NCBI GenBank assembly: GCA_025093555.1
Contig: JAIWNF010000025.1
Coordinates: 434,001 to 498,000 of the forward strand
Reading direction: 5' to 3'
Length of the DNA stretch: 64,000 nt
DNA from: Circinella umbellata
Lineage: Eukaryota; Mucoromycota; Mucoromycetes; Mucorales; Lichtheimiaceae
Shown here: positions 38,257-48,470 of the stretch, one piece after another
Numbering within the stretch: the first letter of the stretch is position 1
Layout: every line of letters starts with the position of its first letter
Notes under the pieces: generated by a model
Seen by the model: the letters and a program-made list of their open reading frames with translations, nothing else
The model's database searches: none
Told to the model about the DNA's origin: nothing
Made by a program: the position numbers and the translations under genes

Positions 38257-40279
38257 AGAAATATTGTGTCACATAATTTTTTCTTGCTCGATGACTAAAC
38301 TTTCATTCAACTAACTCGTTGTTGAAGAAGGAAACCGTACATATTTTTGACAATTGCATACCCCTACGTAATCATTTTCTTTTTTTTTGTGTGAAATTCT
38401 GTTTTTATCTATTATCGTCATGAACACATCAATATGTAACATTTATCCCATTCATTCCCTCTATTTTCCCTTGTATAATATTTTTGAAAGTAGCAGTGAC
38501 TTCTAATTTATCTGTTTGTATGTAGTTTCTTCTCATTATTTTTCTTTTCTTTGCTAGTGTTGAACGTTATTTTTATTGTATGAATTTTTATTATTATTAA
38601 ATATGCCTTTTTTTTTGAGAAAAAATTAATTATTTTAATTATCTGTATATCTAAAAGCTATTAATTTGTTTGAGGGGGGGGGAAGTTGAGCGAGTTTCTA
38701 ATATCAGATATAATTTCTGTACGTAATCCTTTTTTAACTTTTTAGGTATATTTAAAGTTTGCATAAAGTCAAAAGAAAGATGACAAGGGATACTTTTTGT
38801 ACGACCTATTCCTTTTCAGGCCTAATTCTTTGTGTTCAAAAGCATAAGTTTTTACGGTCCTATTTTGGTAATTTGTCGTCATGTTGATTTATACCTTTAC
38901 AAGCCTCCACATGGGATGTCTTTACTCCAGCTTATCTTTGTATCACCTTCACGGATTTAATATATTGTTATCTTAATATAATATCTCTGAAAACAAAACA
39001 AAGCTGGTGGTAGAACTACTCTTCCACAAATGCAAAAAAAAGGAGGTCAACAAGATAAAGAATAGTTTGCTTTCTTTGTCATATACTCCCTATTTGTACA
39101 GTGCAGCCTCGTCTATTTCATATTAAAGATTCTCACTTATTTTGGATGAAAATAAAAGGATTAAAACTTAATGAGACATATTTTACTAGTGATATCTTAA
39201 TATATCGTTATTTTTGATAGAGTGAAGGCTGTCAAATAACTGAAGATTAAAAAAAAACCAGTGGGTGTGTAATTAGCGGGCCGCTATTGTACCACTCTAC
39301 CAATAATTACCTATTGATACATTATACCCCAAACTATATATAATAACACCAAGTTGCTTGGGTAACACGTGTAATTTAACTTTATAAAATCAAAGATATT
39401 GTATTAAGTAACCGTAAAACTTTCTGCTTTTATAGTTTAAAGTTTCTTTGCTTTTCGCTTTGTTGGTGAAAAGATAATACAAATCGAACAAAACAAAATT
39501 AAGGGCAAATAAGAGCAGTAAATAACTACAATATAGAGTCATTATGAATATAACGATTAAAAAGCTTAATAAAACTAGTTTATATGATAATATAAAATAG
39601 GTATTCTTGTTTCATTTATGTCACAGCCAATACCACATATTATTATTGTTACGTACAATGTGGATGTTGGATTTTTTCATCTACAGTAGGTAATAGTAAA
39701 AGTATATATAACTCTCCAAATGCTTTTCTTAACAAAAAAGTATTTCATTCGACATGTTCCCAAAAATAAATACGTAAAACTTAACTTTTAAATAATGCAT
39801 GAAATAATTATCGCACTTGCTCAACAGAATTTTGAAGGTAAATACCTGTAATTTTAATCGGAAATCACCATTGAATGATCGCCTACTGTATGATTGGAAT
39901 GTTATAGTAGACGCTACTATGATTACATGTTCCACTTTTTACTCTTATCTTTTCTTCTCTTTTTGAAAATGACCATTTTATTGTCGTTTGTGTTATTTAT
40001 GGTTCTTTTATTCGGTTCAAATTCGGTCGAAAATGTTTATTAAGCTATTCTTTGTGGTTCAGTTCAAATGATACACACATTATACATACGCAAAGAAATG
40101 ATCTAATTTATTCATTTCATCTATTAAAGAGATATATGAAGAAGAAATATATAAAACCACCACAGAAATAAAGAAATATGGTGATACATGTTAAATGCTA
40201 ATAACTATAGAGTCATTTATAAATATGATATATACATAGACGAGAATGACAAAATACAATGCTAACTAATATTTTTTTT
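38257..40279. other. 2.0-kb convergent intergenic region
   Basis: 3' flanks of the bZIP gene (+) and the unrecognised gene (-). It includes a G run at 38674-38683 and a small GC-rich palindrome TAGCGGGCCGCTA at about 39274-39286. No exon or RNA gene could be supported. Confidence 0.5.
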
Positions 40280-42469
40280 CTATAACATGATGTTTTCCAC
40301 AAGAGATATGGACCAATCAATCTTTTTTTCAATTTCATAATAGCTGTTATCATTATACCCTTTAACATAATTCAACATATCTTTTACTTGTCTTCTCCAC
40401 ATACTCATTGTTGTTCTTGAAATAGCTACAACATCCACTTCTTCTACAACCCCAACCACTGTATCCTTCACCTGCTCTTCTGTTGTCATAGTAACGCCCT
40501 CAATTACAGTACGTCTTTGTTGTTGTAACTGCTCTTGATAATACGTCTGACGAATATCCGTCCCTAATAACAATTTCCATACAATAATTTGTATATGTCG
40601 ATATATATGTTGTATTGATTCAAGATGAGCAGGCTGTGTGTTTAGATCGAATTTGATGAATTTATCCATGAAATTAATTGTTGGTTTCTGTTTTCGCATG
40701 GATTTGTATTGACGTTGTACATTGATGACATTGGAATCAGAGATAAATGTATCAAGCACATTAAATGTATATGTATTAAATTTAATCAGCTATAAGAAGA
40801 ATTATAATCCATCGTAATAATGAAAAAATTAGTTGAATGGATTTCAGTAAAATATTTAACTTTATTTTATTTACCTGAATCATATTACTACAACCATCTA
40901 CATCTAACAAAGATAATCTTCGAAATGATTGATATACGAGATCCTTGGATTCAATTACACCTGTATCACAGTATGAAACAGCAATCATCTATGGTTATAG
41001 TGTTAGATTACATATTCATAAAGTCATACCCTGCTAGTGTCGTAATTATCCAGGTACATTACCATATTTAGCATCCTCGCCCCAAATTCTGCATTTATTA
41101 TGATATTTTGATGATTTATATCTGGTTGATTCATATCTTCATCGATATTTGTTCCCATTGTTCTGAAAATAATATCCAACCACCGTGTAATTTCTCGATG
41201 ATCATTAATAATCTTATCGACAAGAATACAATTTTCTAATGCTGATGGATCCCCTGAAAAAGTGAAGAAATAAAAATTCAAAGAATGATAAGTAGACACG
41301 TTCAAAAAAGAAAGAAAAACTAAAATGTAAATTCCATTATATATGTAGATATAAAAAAAAGTTACCCTCAGTTTGATATAAATCATCTTCTAATACTGAC
41401 AAGAGAACATCCAAAACCATTATTCGACGCTAGTTGAAAAAAAACCCACCATCAGATATATATATTGATATTGACACATACACAAAACGCGACTTTATTT
41501 ATTTATTTTTACGCGCAGCTATTTCGCATCTTTCCTATTTTACCTTATATCCTGCAGGTGCACGCATTGAAGGGCCTCGTTCAGCAACTTTTTGCTTTTT
41601 CACCCCATCAAAGTCATCTTTATAGCCCACTGAAGAAGCAAAAAATTGCTGGAAATGCTCAAATTCTGAAAATGAACTGCGGTAGATTTCTTCTTCCCGC
41701 TCATCTTCTTCCTCCTCTTCTTCACCAATTCCATCACTCTTCAATTTAATAGTATAGACGCGTTTTCGTGTTCTCCTTCCACGTGATGATACTCGTTTCC
41801 CATCATCAAATAAATCCCATATTTCCATAAATGCATTTGAACCAAATGTTTCTAATATCATAAGTAGCATATGTCGTGCTTTTTGTGCCATGGTCAATAT
41901 CGTTTGTGGAGATAAGTTGTCATAGACTTGACTGGGTCGCAAAATAAGATCAAACAAGTAATGTATTACGAGTCTATTGTTTCCTTTAAAGTAATTATTT
42001 TTTATCAGTATCCATGACAAGATAAACCTATTTTCCTTTCTCTTTTACCTTGTACATTGTTGCTTTCCCAATATTATATCCTCAATGGTATTAAATGCTC
42101 CTTCGTCTAATTGAAACAAGAAAACATATTATAAGTTATTCCATTTTTTTTACTCCTTTATTAACAGAACTCGTGAAGGAGATAAGAGCTAAGAGCTAAA
42201 ACACATACAATTGCCGGCTTCAAGGCTGGTTGTAATCATATATTCTAATTCTCTATTAATTATATTTCCATTCTTATATGAATGCCGTTGTCGTTCAAAG
42301 TAAAGTCGTTTTTCAACTAGTGCTACGTCAGTTAGGAACGATGAAGTTTTTTGTTTTATATTTCTTTTAAGAACAGGATCCTATTATTATTATTATTATA
42401 TTTAATATAAAAAGAAGCATATTAATATTATTCTGACTTCTCACTTACAGTTTGTGTTCCAATGGTCAT
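40280..42469 (-). CDS. Unrecognised 519-residue helical protein
   Basis: Eight exons on the minus strand (42469-42449, 42380-42209, 42106-42049, 41973-41544, 41429-41366, 41253-41063, 40988-40875, 40789-40280) total 1560 nt and splice in frame at GT-AG borders. I do not recognise the family. The start is MTIGTQT, from a 21-nt first exon. Residues 8-180 are helical with EKRLYFERQRHSYKNG and LRPSQVYDNLSPQTILTMAQ. A basic stretch (SSRGRRTRKRVYTIKLK) is followed by an acidic run (EEEEEEDEREEE), suggesting a nuclear or chromatin context, but that is inference. The C-terminal half is again helical with LENCILVDKIINDHREITRW and SFRRLSLLDVDGCSNMIQ, possibly HEAT/ARM-like. No signal peptide or membrane span is seen. 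It shares a 212-bp divergent promoter with RPL35. Confidence 0.72.
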
Positions 42470-42681
42470 TTTAATAATAGTAATAATAACAACAGTAATA
42501 ATAAAAGTTATATATAACTTGGAAACAAAGCACAAAGAAATAAAAAAAGCGCAGCATAGACGCAGAAAAAAAAAAGAAAGGAATATCCTGTAAATCCAAA
42601 AAAGGAAATGGGCGGTCACTCCGCACAAGGTAAGATGGTGCTGTGCAGGCGCACACTTGATTAGCCTTCTCTTTTAATCCA
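42470..42681. promoter_or_regulatory. Short divergent promoter shared by RPL35 and the unrecognised gene
   Basis: Only 212 bp separate the two start codons, which point away from each other. The RPL35 side ends in a pyrimidine-rich leader (CCTTCTCTTTTAATCC) directly before the ATG, as expected of a ribosomal-protein transcript start. GC-rich patches (GGGCGGTCACTCCGC) at about 42609-42623 are the best candidates for factor binding. Confidence 0.6.
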
Positions 42682-43650
42682 ATGGTAAGCCTATATACTA
42701 AGTTATATGATCCAAATCGAATGGAGGAAAGAGAATCATTAGATGATATACATCCAAACAAGTTATATCCGTTTAATCCATCCATCAATCCATTCATCCA
42801 TCAATTTAATTTATCCGAGTATATTACAACACATCGAAAAAAATGACCCTCACCATTTTTTTTTCACAACCCATCTTTACCATGACAATATATGATTATT
42901 ATTTTTTGGAAAATTCAAACGGCAGGCCGAGAACCTTAAAAAAATCTTGCTCATTCTAAAATAAGGCCCTATTCGACTTTTTTTTAACCGTGGAACTATA
43001 TTACGACTCGAAAGCACTTTAAATGGAAAATGGTAGAAAAGGGGGGAGTCAGGGATGCATGGATGAATGGATTTGACTTGAAATTGGATCTTTATCATTT
43101 ACATTCTCTTTTTTTTTTTCGACTGTAAAAAAAAAAAAATTAAACAAAAGTTTCAAATAACCAAGTACTAATAATAATAAAATAGGTTGCCGTCAAAGCA
43201 TACGAACTTCGCAACAAGAACAAGGCCGAGCTTCTCAAGATCCTTGATGAGCAAAAGCAAGAACTTGCTTCCCTTCGCGTGCAAAAGGTTGCCGGTGGTT
43301 CTGCCTCCAAGCTTCACCAAATGTAAGTAATTTCTTTTTAAAATATATATTGAGGTTTATGGTGTGAGAAGGACTTTAATTTAACTAAATATAATTATTT
43401 ATTTTCTTATTTGTAAAGTGGTTTGGCCCGCAAGAACATTGCTCGCACTTTGACCGTCATTAACCAAACCCAACGTGAGCAACTTCGTCTTTTCTACCAA
43501 AAGAAGAAGTACATTCCTTTGGATCTTCGTGTCAAGAAGACCCGTGCTATGCGTCGTGCTTTGACTCCCTTCGAAAAGAAGTTGAAGACTTTGAAGCAAC
43601 AAAAGAAGGAAAACCACTTCCCTCTTCGCAAGTATGCTGTCAAGGCTTAA
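42682..43650 (+). CDS. rpl35: 60S ribosomal protein L35 (uL29)
   Basis: Exons 42682-42684, 43186-43322 and 43419-43650 give 372 nt, 123 residues, exactly the usual eukaryotic L35 length. The protein reads [20 protein letters not shown], then [54 protein letters not shown] and the family end PLRKYAVKA. It sits by the polypeptide exit tunnel of the large subunit. The first residues of the mature family need a start upstream of 43186; the nearest good solution is ATG 42682 followed directly by a GTAAGC donor, with a TACTAAT branch point at 43167 and TAG acceptor at 43185. That makes the first coding exon a lone ATG and the intron 501 nt. Codon use is highly biased. The start exon is inferred, the rest is certain. 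Confidence 0.93.
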
Positions 43651-44035
43651 AAAAGACAAAAATAAAAATATTATTATTGTTGTGCATTAGAAGCTTTTTT
43701 TGATGGATGGCGTATCTTTTTTAAAAAAAACCCCCAACAAAGTCTCTATTTTATCTTGTTTTTTTATTTTGTATTTATAATGTCATTTATGGCAATGCTT
43801 GGAAAAATTGATGGAGAATATTTATATATATTATTATTGTTGCGAGGGGAGGGGGACAAAGGATGTTGTTGAAGCATTAGATGGAGTGAGAGGGGAAACT
43901 GTACAACTTTGAAAATGAAAATACGCGTTAAAATAAAGGGAAGAGGGTATTCAAAAAAAATGATTGTTTGTATCTGGTTTCTATAATATAATCATATAAA
44001 TGTGTGTTTATGTATGCACTTACAAAAAAAAATCT
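43651..44035. other. Convergent 3' regions of rpl35 and the PDK-family kinase
   Basis: 385 bp with T-rich and G-rich short tracts; nothing coding seen. Confidence 0.5.
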
Positions 44036-45796
44036 TTAATCTAACATCATACAACTTTTACTCCACCCATCACCACCATCATTTCTATGTCCAGGTGTAT
44101 TCCTTTGTATAACAGATGGGTGATACCAATTGAGAGGTTGATCTTGTTGGTTTTGTGAATTATTATTGCTATGAACATGACCAGGTTGAACTGTCGTTGG
44201 TGCTACGGCTGGATGATCTTCAAAACCAAGGTTTTCCGCTTTTGTACCTAACCTTGGTATCCGTACATAAGCATCTGTTCCATATCCTTGCATTGACATG
44301 ACTTGTAATTCACCACCCCAATATTCGGCTAAAATACGACTCATGGTAAGTCCCATGCCTAGATGAACATTTCCTAAATCTTCAGCTTGATTGGCTCGTT
44401 CATTTATACTGGAAGGCATTTTTTGTACATGATGGAAATGATGAAATTGACCTGTAGGAGCTCGAGCTTGATAAGACCATAAATGTTTGTAAACATCAGG
44501 GTCAATTCCGCCTCCTTGATCTGAAACACGGAAATAGACATCGGTATCGTTGGCGCTCACTGTTAATTTAACAGGTGGATAAGACGACGATGAATCATTT
44601 TTACTGTGTGTTTCCATTGTAAATCGAACAGCATTACTTAAAAGTTCAAACAATATATATTCTAAATGTTCTGGGACCTATCATATTTGAAAAAAAATTG
44701 GATTTTTTTTTTGCATAACAAAAAGTGGATTTAATAAATATTGTATGGAGTCTTAAAAAGATCATGAAAATCACATGTAATTGAAATATATACTTACATA
44801 GGCAAAGACAATCTCATCAGGTTTTTCCACTTGTTGTAAACCTTGGCTTTGGATTTCTTGATGAATTTGAACCTCAATAGCAGGTGGTGTCTTTCTTGAT
44901 AATGATGATGATGTTAACTTTCCTTCAGCTTCTTTTCTTGCATAGATTGCTTCTGCGTGGTGGCGTACAAGCCGAGTTGCTTGAGCTACCAAATCACTTG
45001 CGGAACATCGAACAAAAATAATTCCCACATAACCATCCGCTCCTTCACCCATCATATCCCAATCATGTTCATGAGCTTCTGTTAATGCTAAATGTTGTTC
45101 TGCCAACATTCTCCTTGATATTCTTGAACGTAACATACGATTCATAAATCGATCCAAATCTTGAGAGTCTTCACCTCGATCATGTTGAGCGCATTCAGAA
45201 ATACCTAATGCCAATCGAGGCACTACCAATTTTCCATCATCTAATAAACTTTCCAAAATATGACAAAATTCTTGATTGTCATCCAATGTTTTTATCGTTG
45301 GTTGTTTCCTTAATTGTTCAAAAGCTCCCCAATAAAGTCGATAAACAAATTCAATATGAGGATTTAAGCCAACGAAAAACGGTAGCTGTTGAAAATCACG
45401 TATACGATGAGCTAAACGTGTTAAAAGTTCGTGACGAACCCAATTGGCGGCTTGAACAAGCCGACCTGAGGTCATGTGGCGTCCAAAAAAAATGTATTGT
45501 CGTAATGTACTCGCATTAGCAGGTCGTTGGACATATTCTTCGAGAATTTTAGTTTGGTAGAAATGGTAAGGGGAATGAGAAGATTTTATGGAATGGTCAA
45601 GTGATGAAGGGCGCGGCTCAATATTGGGGGAAGAAGAAGAAGAAGAGGTCTTGTTTTTTTGTTGATAGGTGGAAGTTGTTGTTGTTGTTAAAAATCGATG
45701 GTGACAAAGTTGACGATGGTTAGAATGAGTAGTTGATATTGGTGTCGCTTGTGCAAGTGGACGTCGTCTTCTCAAGTTTTGTATTAAAGAACGCAT
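44036..45796 (-). CDS. Mitochondrial 2-oxoacid dehydrogenase kinase (PDK/BCKDK family)
   Basis: Two exons (45796-44798 and 44677-44036) give 1641 nt, 546 residues. The first ~45 residues are Arg/Ser/Thr/His-rich without acids (MRSLIQNLRRRRPLAQ), a mitochondrial presequence. The helical domain contains LDRFMNRMLRSRISRRMLAEQHL, the family motif around the substrate site. The GHKL ATPase domain has the N box ELLSNAVRFT (Asn348), the G1 box SDQGGGI (about 385-391) and the G2 box LGMGLTMSRILAEYWGG. Such kinases phosphorylate and switch off pyruvate or branched-chain oxoacid dehydrogenase in the matrix. At 546 residues it is longer than the ~400-440 of animal PDKs, by the presequence, a Glu/Lys/Ser loop near 300 and a ~70-residue Asn/Gln/His-rich tail. 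I cannot choose between the Pkp1 and Pkp2 types. Confidence 0.92.
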
Positions 45797-46798
45797 CTAT
45801 AAATAAACAAAGTTCACACAAGGTTATATATAAAAGGAAGAGTTGCAAAAATATGTGAAAAAAAGCAGAGAACTGAAGCTTTCTGAAGAAGATAATAAGT
45901 TAAAGAGGAAGTGTTGGAAAGGAAGAGCGCAATAGTAGGTTAGAGCGGGATCTCTCTGAGTCTTTACTTAATTCCTATTTCCTGCCACTTTTGATCCGCA
46001 CATGATTATGGTTTTTTACAGCTTTGACCCGGAAATTTTTTTTTGGCTTTAGGTTATAATTATGTTGTCATCTTACGTGATCACACATTGGACAACTGGA
46101 AGATCTACAATTAAAAATTTATTATTTTACTATTACTATCGCACTTTTTTTATACTTACTATGAGTAATAAATTTTAAGATTTTAGTAGTATTATTGGCT
46201 GTCACTGATGTCAGACTGAGAGATACTAAAAAGAAAATAGTCAAGTTTGTATATAATCCATGTGACACACAATCTTTTGGATACCGGATTTTTGGTATCT
46301 CATTCATATATAATTAATAGGGCTGTTCTTTTTTTGTTTCTTATATCATTTGTATCATAGCTACACCTCTTATTCTATAATATATACTGCCATGGAAACA
46401 ACTAAAAATCACTTTTATATATATGGAATACTTGTTTACGACTACATATAATATAAGTAAACCAATCATTATCAATCTATAATAAACCAATCATATATAA
46501 CTTTCGGTACTTTCGCCTTTCTAAAGAGACATCGGCCCGATGAATATAAAAAGAAAGTTATTATGCTTCTTTATTCTTCTTCTTGACGATTGGCTAATAC
46601 ATTCTTCCGTACCTGACTGTATAAGGTTTTGACTCACTCTATTGGATACTCCCGGAAAGCATAGGGTTAAAATTGTTCTTTTCCTCTCCACGTATTTCTG
46701 CGGAGTTTTTTTTAAAGACAAGAATATAAACAAAGCAGGTACTGGGACTTTTTTTTTTTGTTTTTTTTTCTTTTCACACTTATTATTTCTTAAAAAAA
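45797..46798. other. Divergent intergenic region (kinase / mix17)
   Basis: About 1 kb carrying two promoters. AT-rich; a long T tract (46749-46772) precedes the mix17 start. No exon seen. Confidence 0.5.
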
Positions 46799-47503
46799 AT
46801 GGCCCGTCAAGTAAATATCTAATAACTTTTCTTTAAATTGCAAAATGTGTAGATAGGACAAATAGGAAAATAAGAAAAGGAGTAAAAAAAAAACAGGGAG
46901 AAATGAAATAGGGTGGGAAATCTACATTACCCAAACAACTTCTACGATCTCTGGTTATTGACAACAAAAAAAAAATGATTTTTTATACTATAGACTAGAC
47001 GTTCTGCACCTGTTCAACAAAGACGTCAGGCACATACCATGCCTACTCGTCAAGCACCTCCACAACAACAACATGCTCCTCCTGCTCAGCAACATCATGC
47101 TCCTCCCCCTCAACAACAACATTCCATGACACCTGCACCTACTCCTAGTACACCTGCAGTTGCTCAACCTCAACAACCTGGTTTGTTTGCTCAAATGGCT
47201 ACTACTGCTGCTGGTGTTGCTGTTGGTTCCGCTGTTGGTCATACTCTTGCTAATGGTGTTTCAAGTATCTTCAGTGGATCGGACGATAAGCCTGCTGAAC
47301 AACCTCAACAACAATACCAACAACCCCAATATCAACAACCCGCTCAACAAGTCTATCAACAACAACAACCTGGTGCTGTTGCTTGTGAAGCTGATGCTAA
47401 GGCTTTTACAAAGTGTTTGGAATCAAGTAACAATGATATTACTGCTTGTCAATGGTATTTGGATGCTCTCAAGTCTTGTCAACAAATGGCTTCTCAATAC
47501 TAA
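46799..47503 (+). CDS. mix17: Mix17/CHCHD2-CHCHD10-like twin CX9C mitochondrial protein
   Basis: Exon 1 is 12 nt (46799-46810, MARQ) and exon 2 is 46994-47503, together 522 nt, 173 residues. The start exon is inferred because MARQ-TRRSAPVQQRRQ gives the Arg-rich N-terminus typical of the family, after a GTAAAT donor. A Pro/Gln/His-rich linker (about 25-55) leads to a hydrophobic Gly/Ala segment (MATTAAGVAVGSAVGHTLA), another Gln/Pro/Tyr tract, then the CHCH domain with two exact CX9C pairs: C-EADAKAFTK-C and C-QWYLDALKS-C. These form two disulfides after Mia40/Erv1 import into the intermembrane space. Yeast Mix17 and human CHCHD2/10 act in respiratory-chain and cristae maintenance and some are also nuclear. 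Identification is firm. Confidence 0.93.
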
Positions 47504-48470
47504 AAAGTATAAATCACACATAATCGTTCCCACACATACACACCTTCACATACAATTCACACACATACACATCTAATTTTTTTTTCGTTGGTAAATAATA
47601 TTATCCTATATATCATTTTATATAAAAATAAACGACATAGACTCATTTATTTTTAATTTTCATGTTATTATGCTCTGAATCATTGCTATCATTATTAAAG
47701 AAGTAAATCAAAACGATATAAGTAAAGCTTGGCGTTTATTAATGTTATTCGGAGAGAAAGAGAGAGAAAGAGGGGTCGTGTGGATATAAGTCAAACTTAC
47801 TATTACCGTATTCTCGGATTGAAATATATATGCACTTTGGATGCATAAAATATAAGACATTCATCATATTAAATTTAACTATTATGGACAATGCTAAACC
47901 ATCTTTTTTGTACATATCGCAAGGTGAGGATTAATGATTCAAAATGTGAAGATATAATAAATAAATGTACGTGAACACACATCAATGAATGTAGTTAACT
48001 ACACAAATTTCTTGACTCAAGTCATATAGCCTACATATCGTTAAAGAAGAAAAATCAAACAGATAAGCTTTTTCTTGAATAAGGAACATAACTGGAAGTT
48101 TACCATTTATTCTCCTTATGTTAAAATAACAAAGACTTTGACCTTCATGTTGTTAACCTCACTTATAAATGTTATCTTTATTCTCTTTTAAAAAAAAGAT
48201 ACTAATGATATTTCTACTACTATTGTCTACTTACCAGTTATATTTCTCTCCCATTCGTTTTTCTTCTTTCTCCTATTGTTCTTTTTTTTGGTGTGGAATA
48301 CAAAACGATGGGATCTACTAAACAACACAATTTATTTCTACTCCCTTTATCAAATAACTCAGATAAAATAAAATTCAAGCAGCTAAAAAAAAAGCGACTT
48401 CTCGTCTTTTTCTTAATTATTTACCACTTTTTCTACCCTTAATTAACTTAAAATTAAAAAAAGAAAGGTG
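47504..48470. other. Intergenic region mix17 to ARM/SPRY gene
   Basis: 3' flank of mix17 with a CACA-rich stretch (47515-47575), then AT-rich promoter sequence for the next gene. No coding exon or RNA gene seen. Confidence 0.5.

Noticed and set aside
39096..39302. Possible 200-bp MITE with TACAGTGCAGCC at the left and CCACTCTA at the right
   Set aside because: Only a few bases match when one end is inverted, too weak for terminal repeats.
39257..39310. tRNA-like minus-strand sequence (TGGTAGAGTGG followed by a GC palindrome and a T run)
   Set aside because: It resembles an A box and ends in T residues, but there is no B box and no cloverleaf can be closed.
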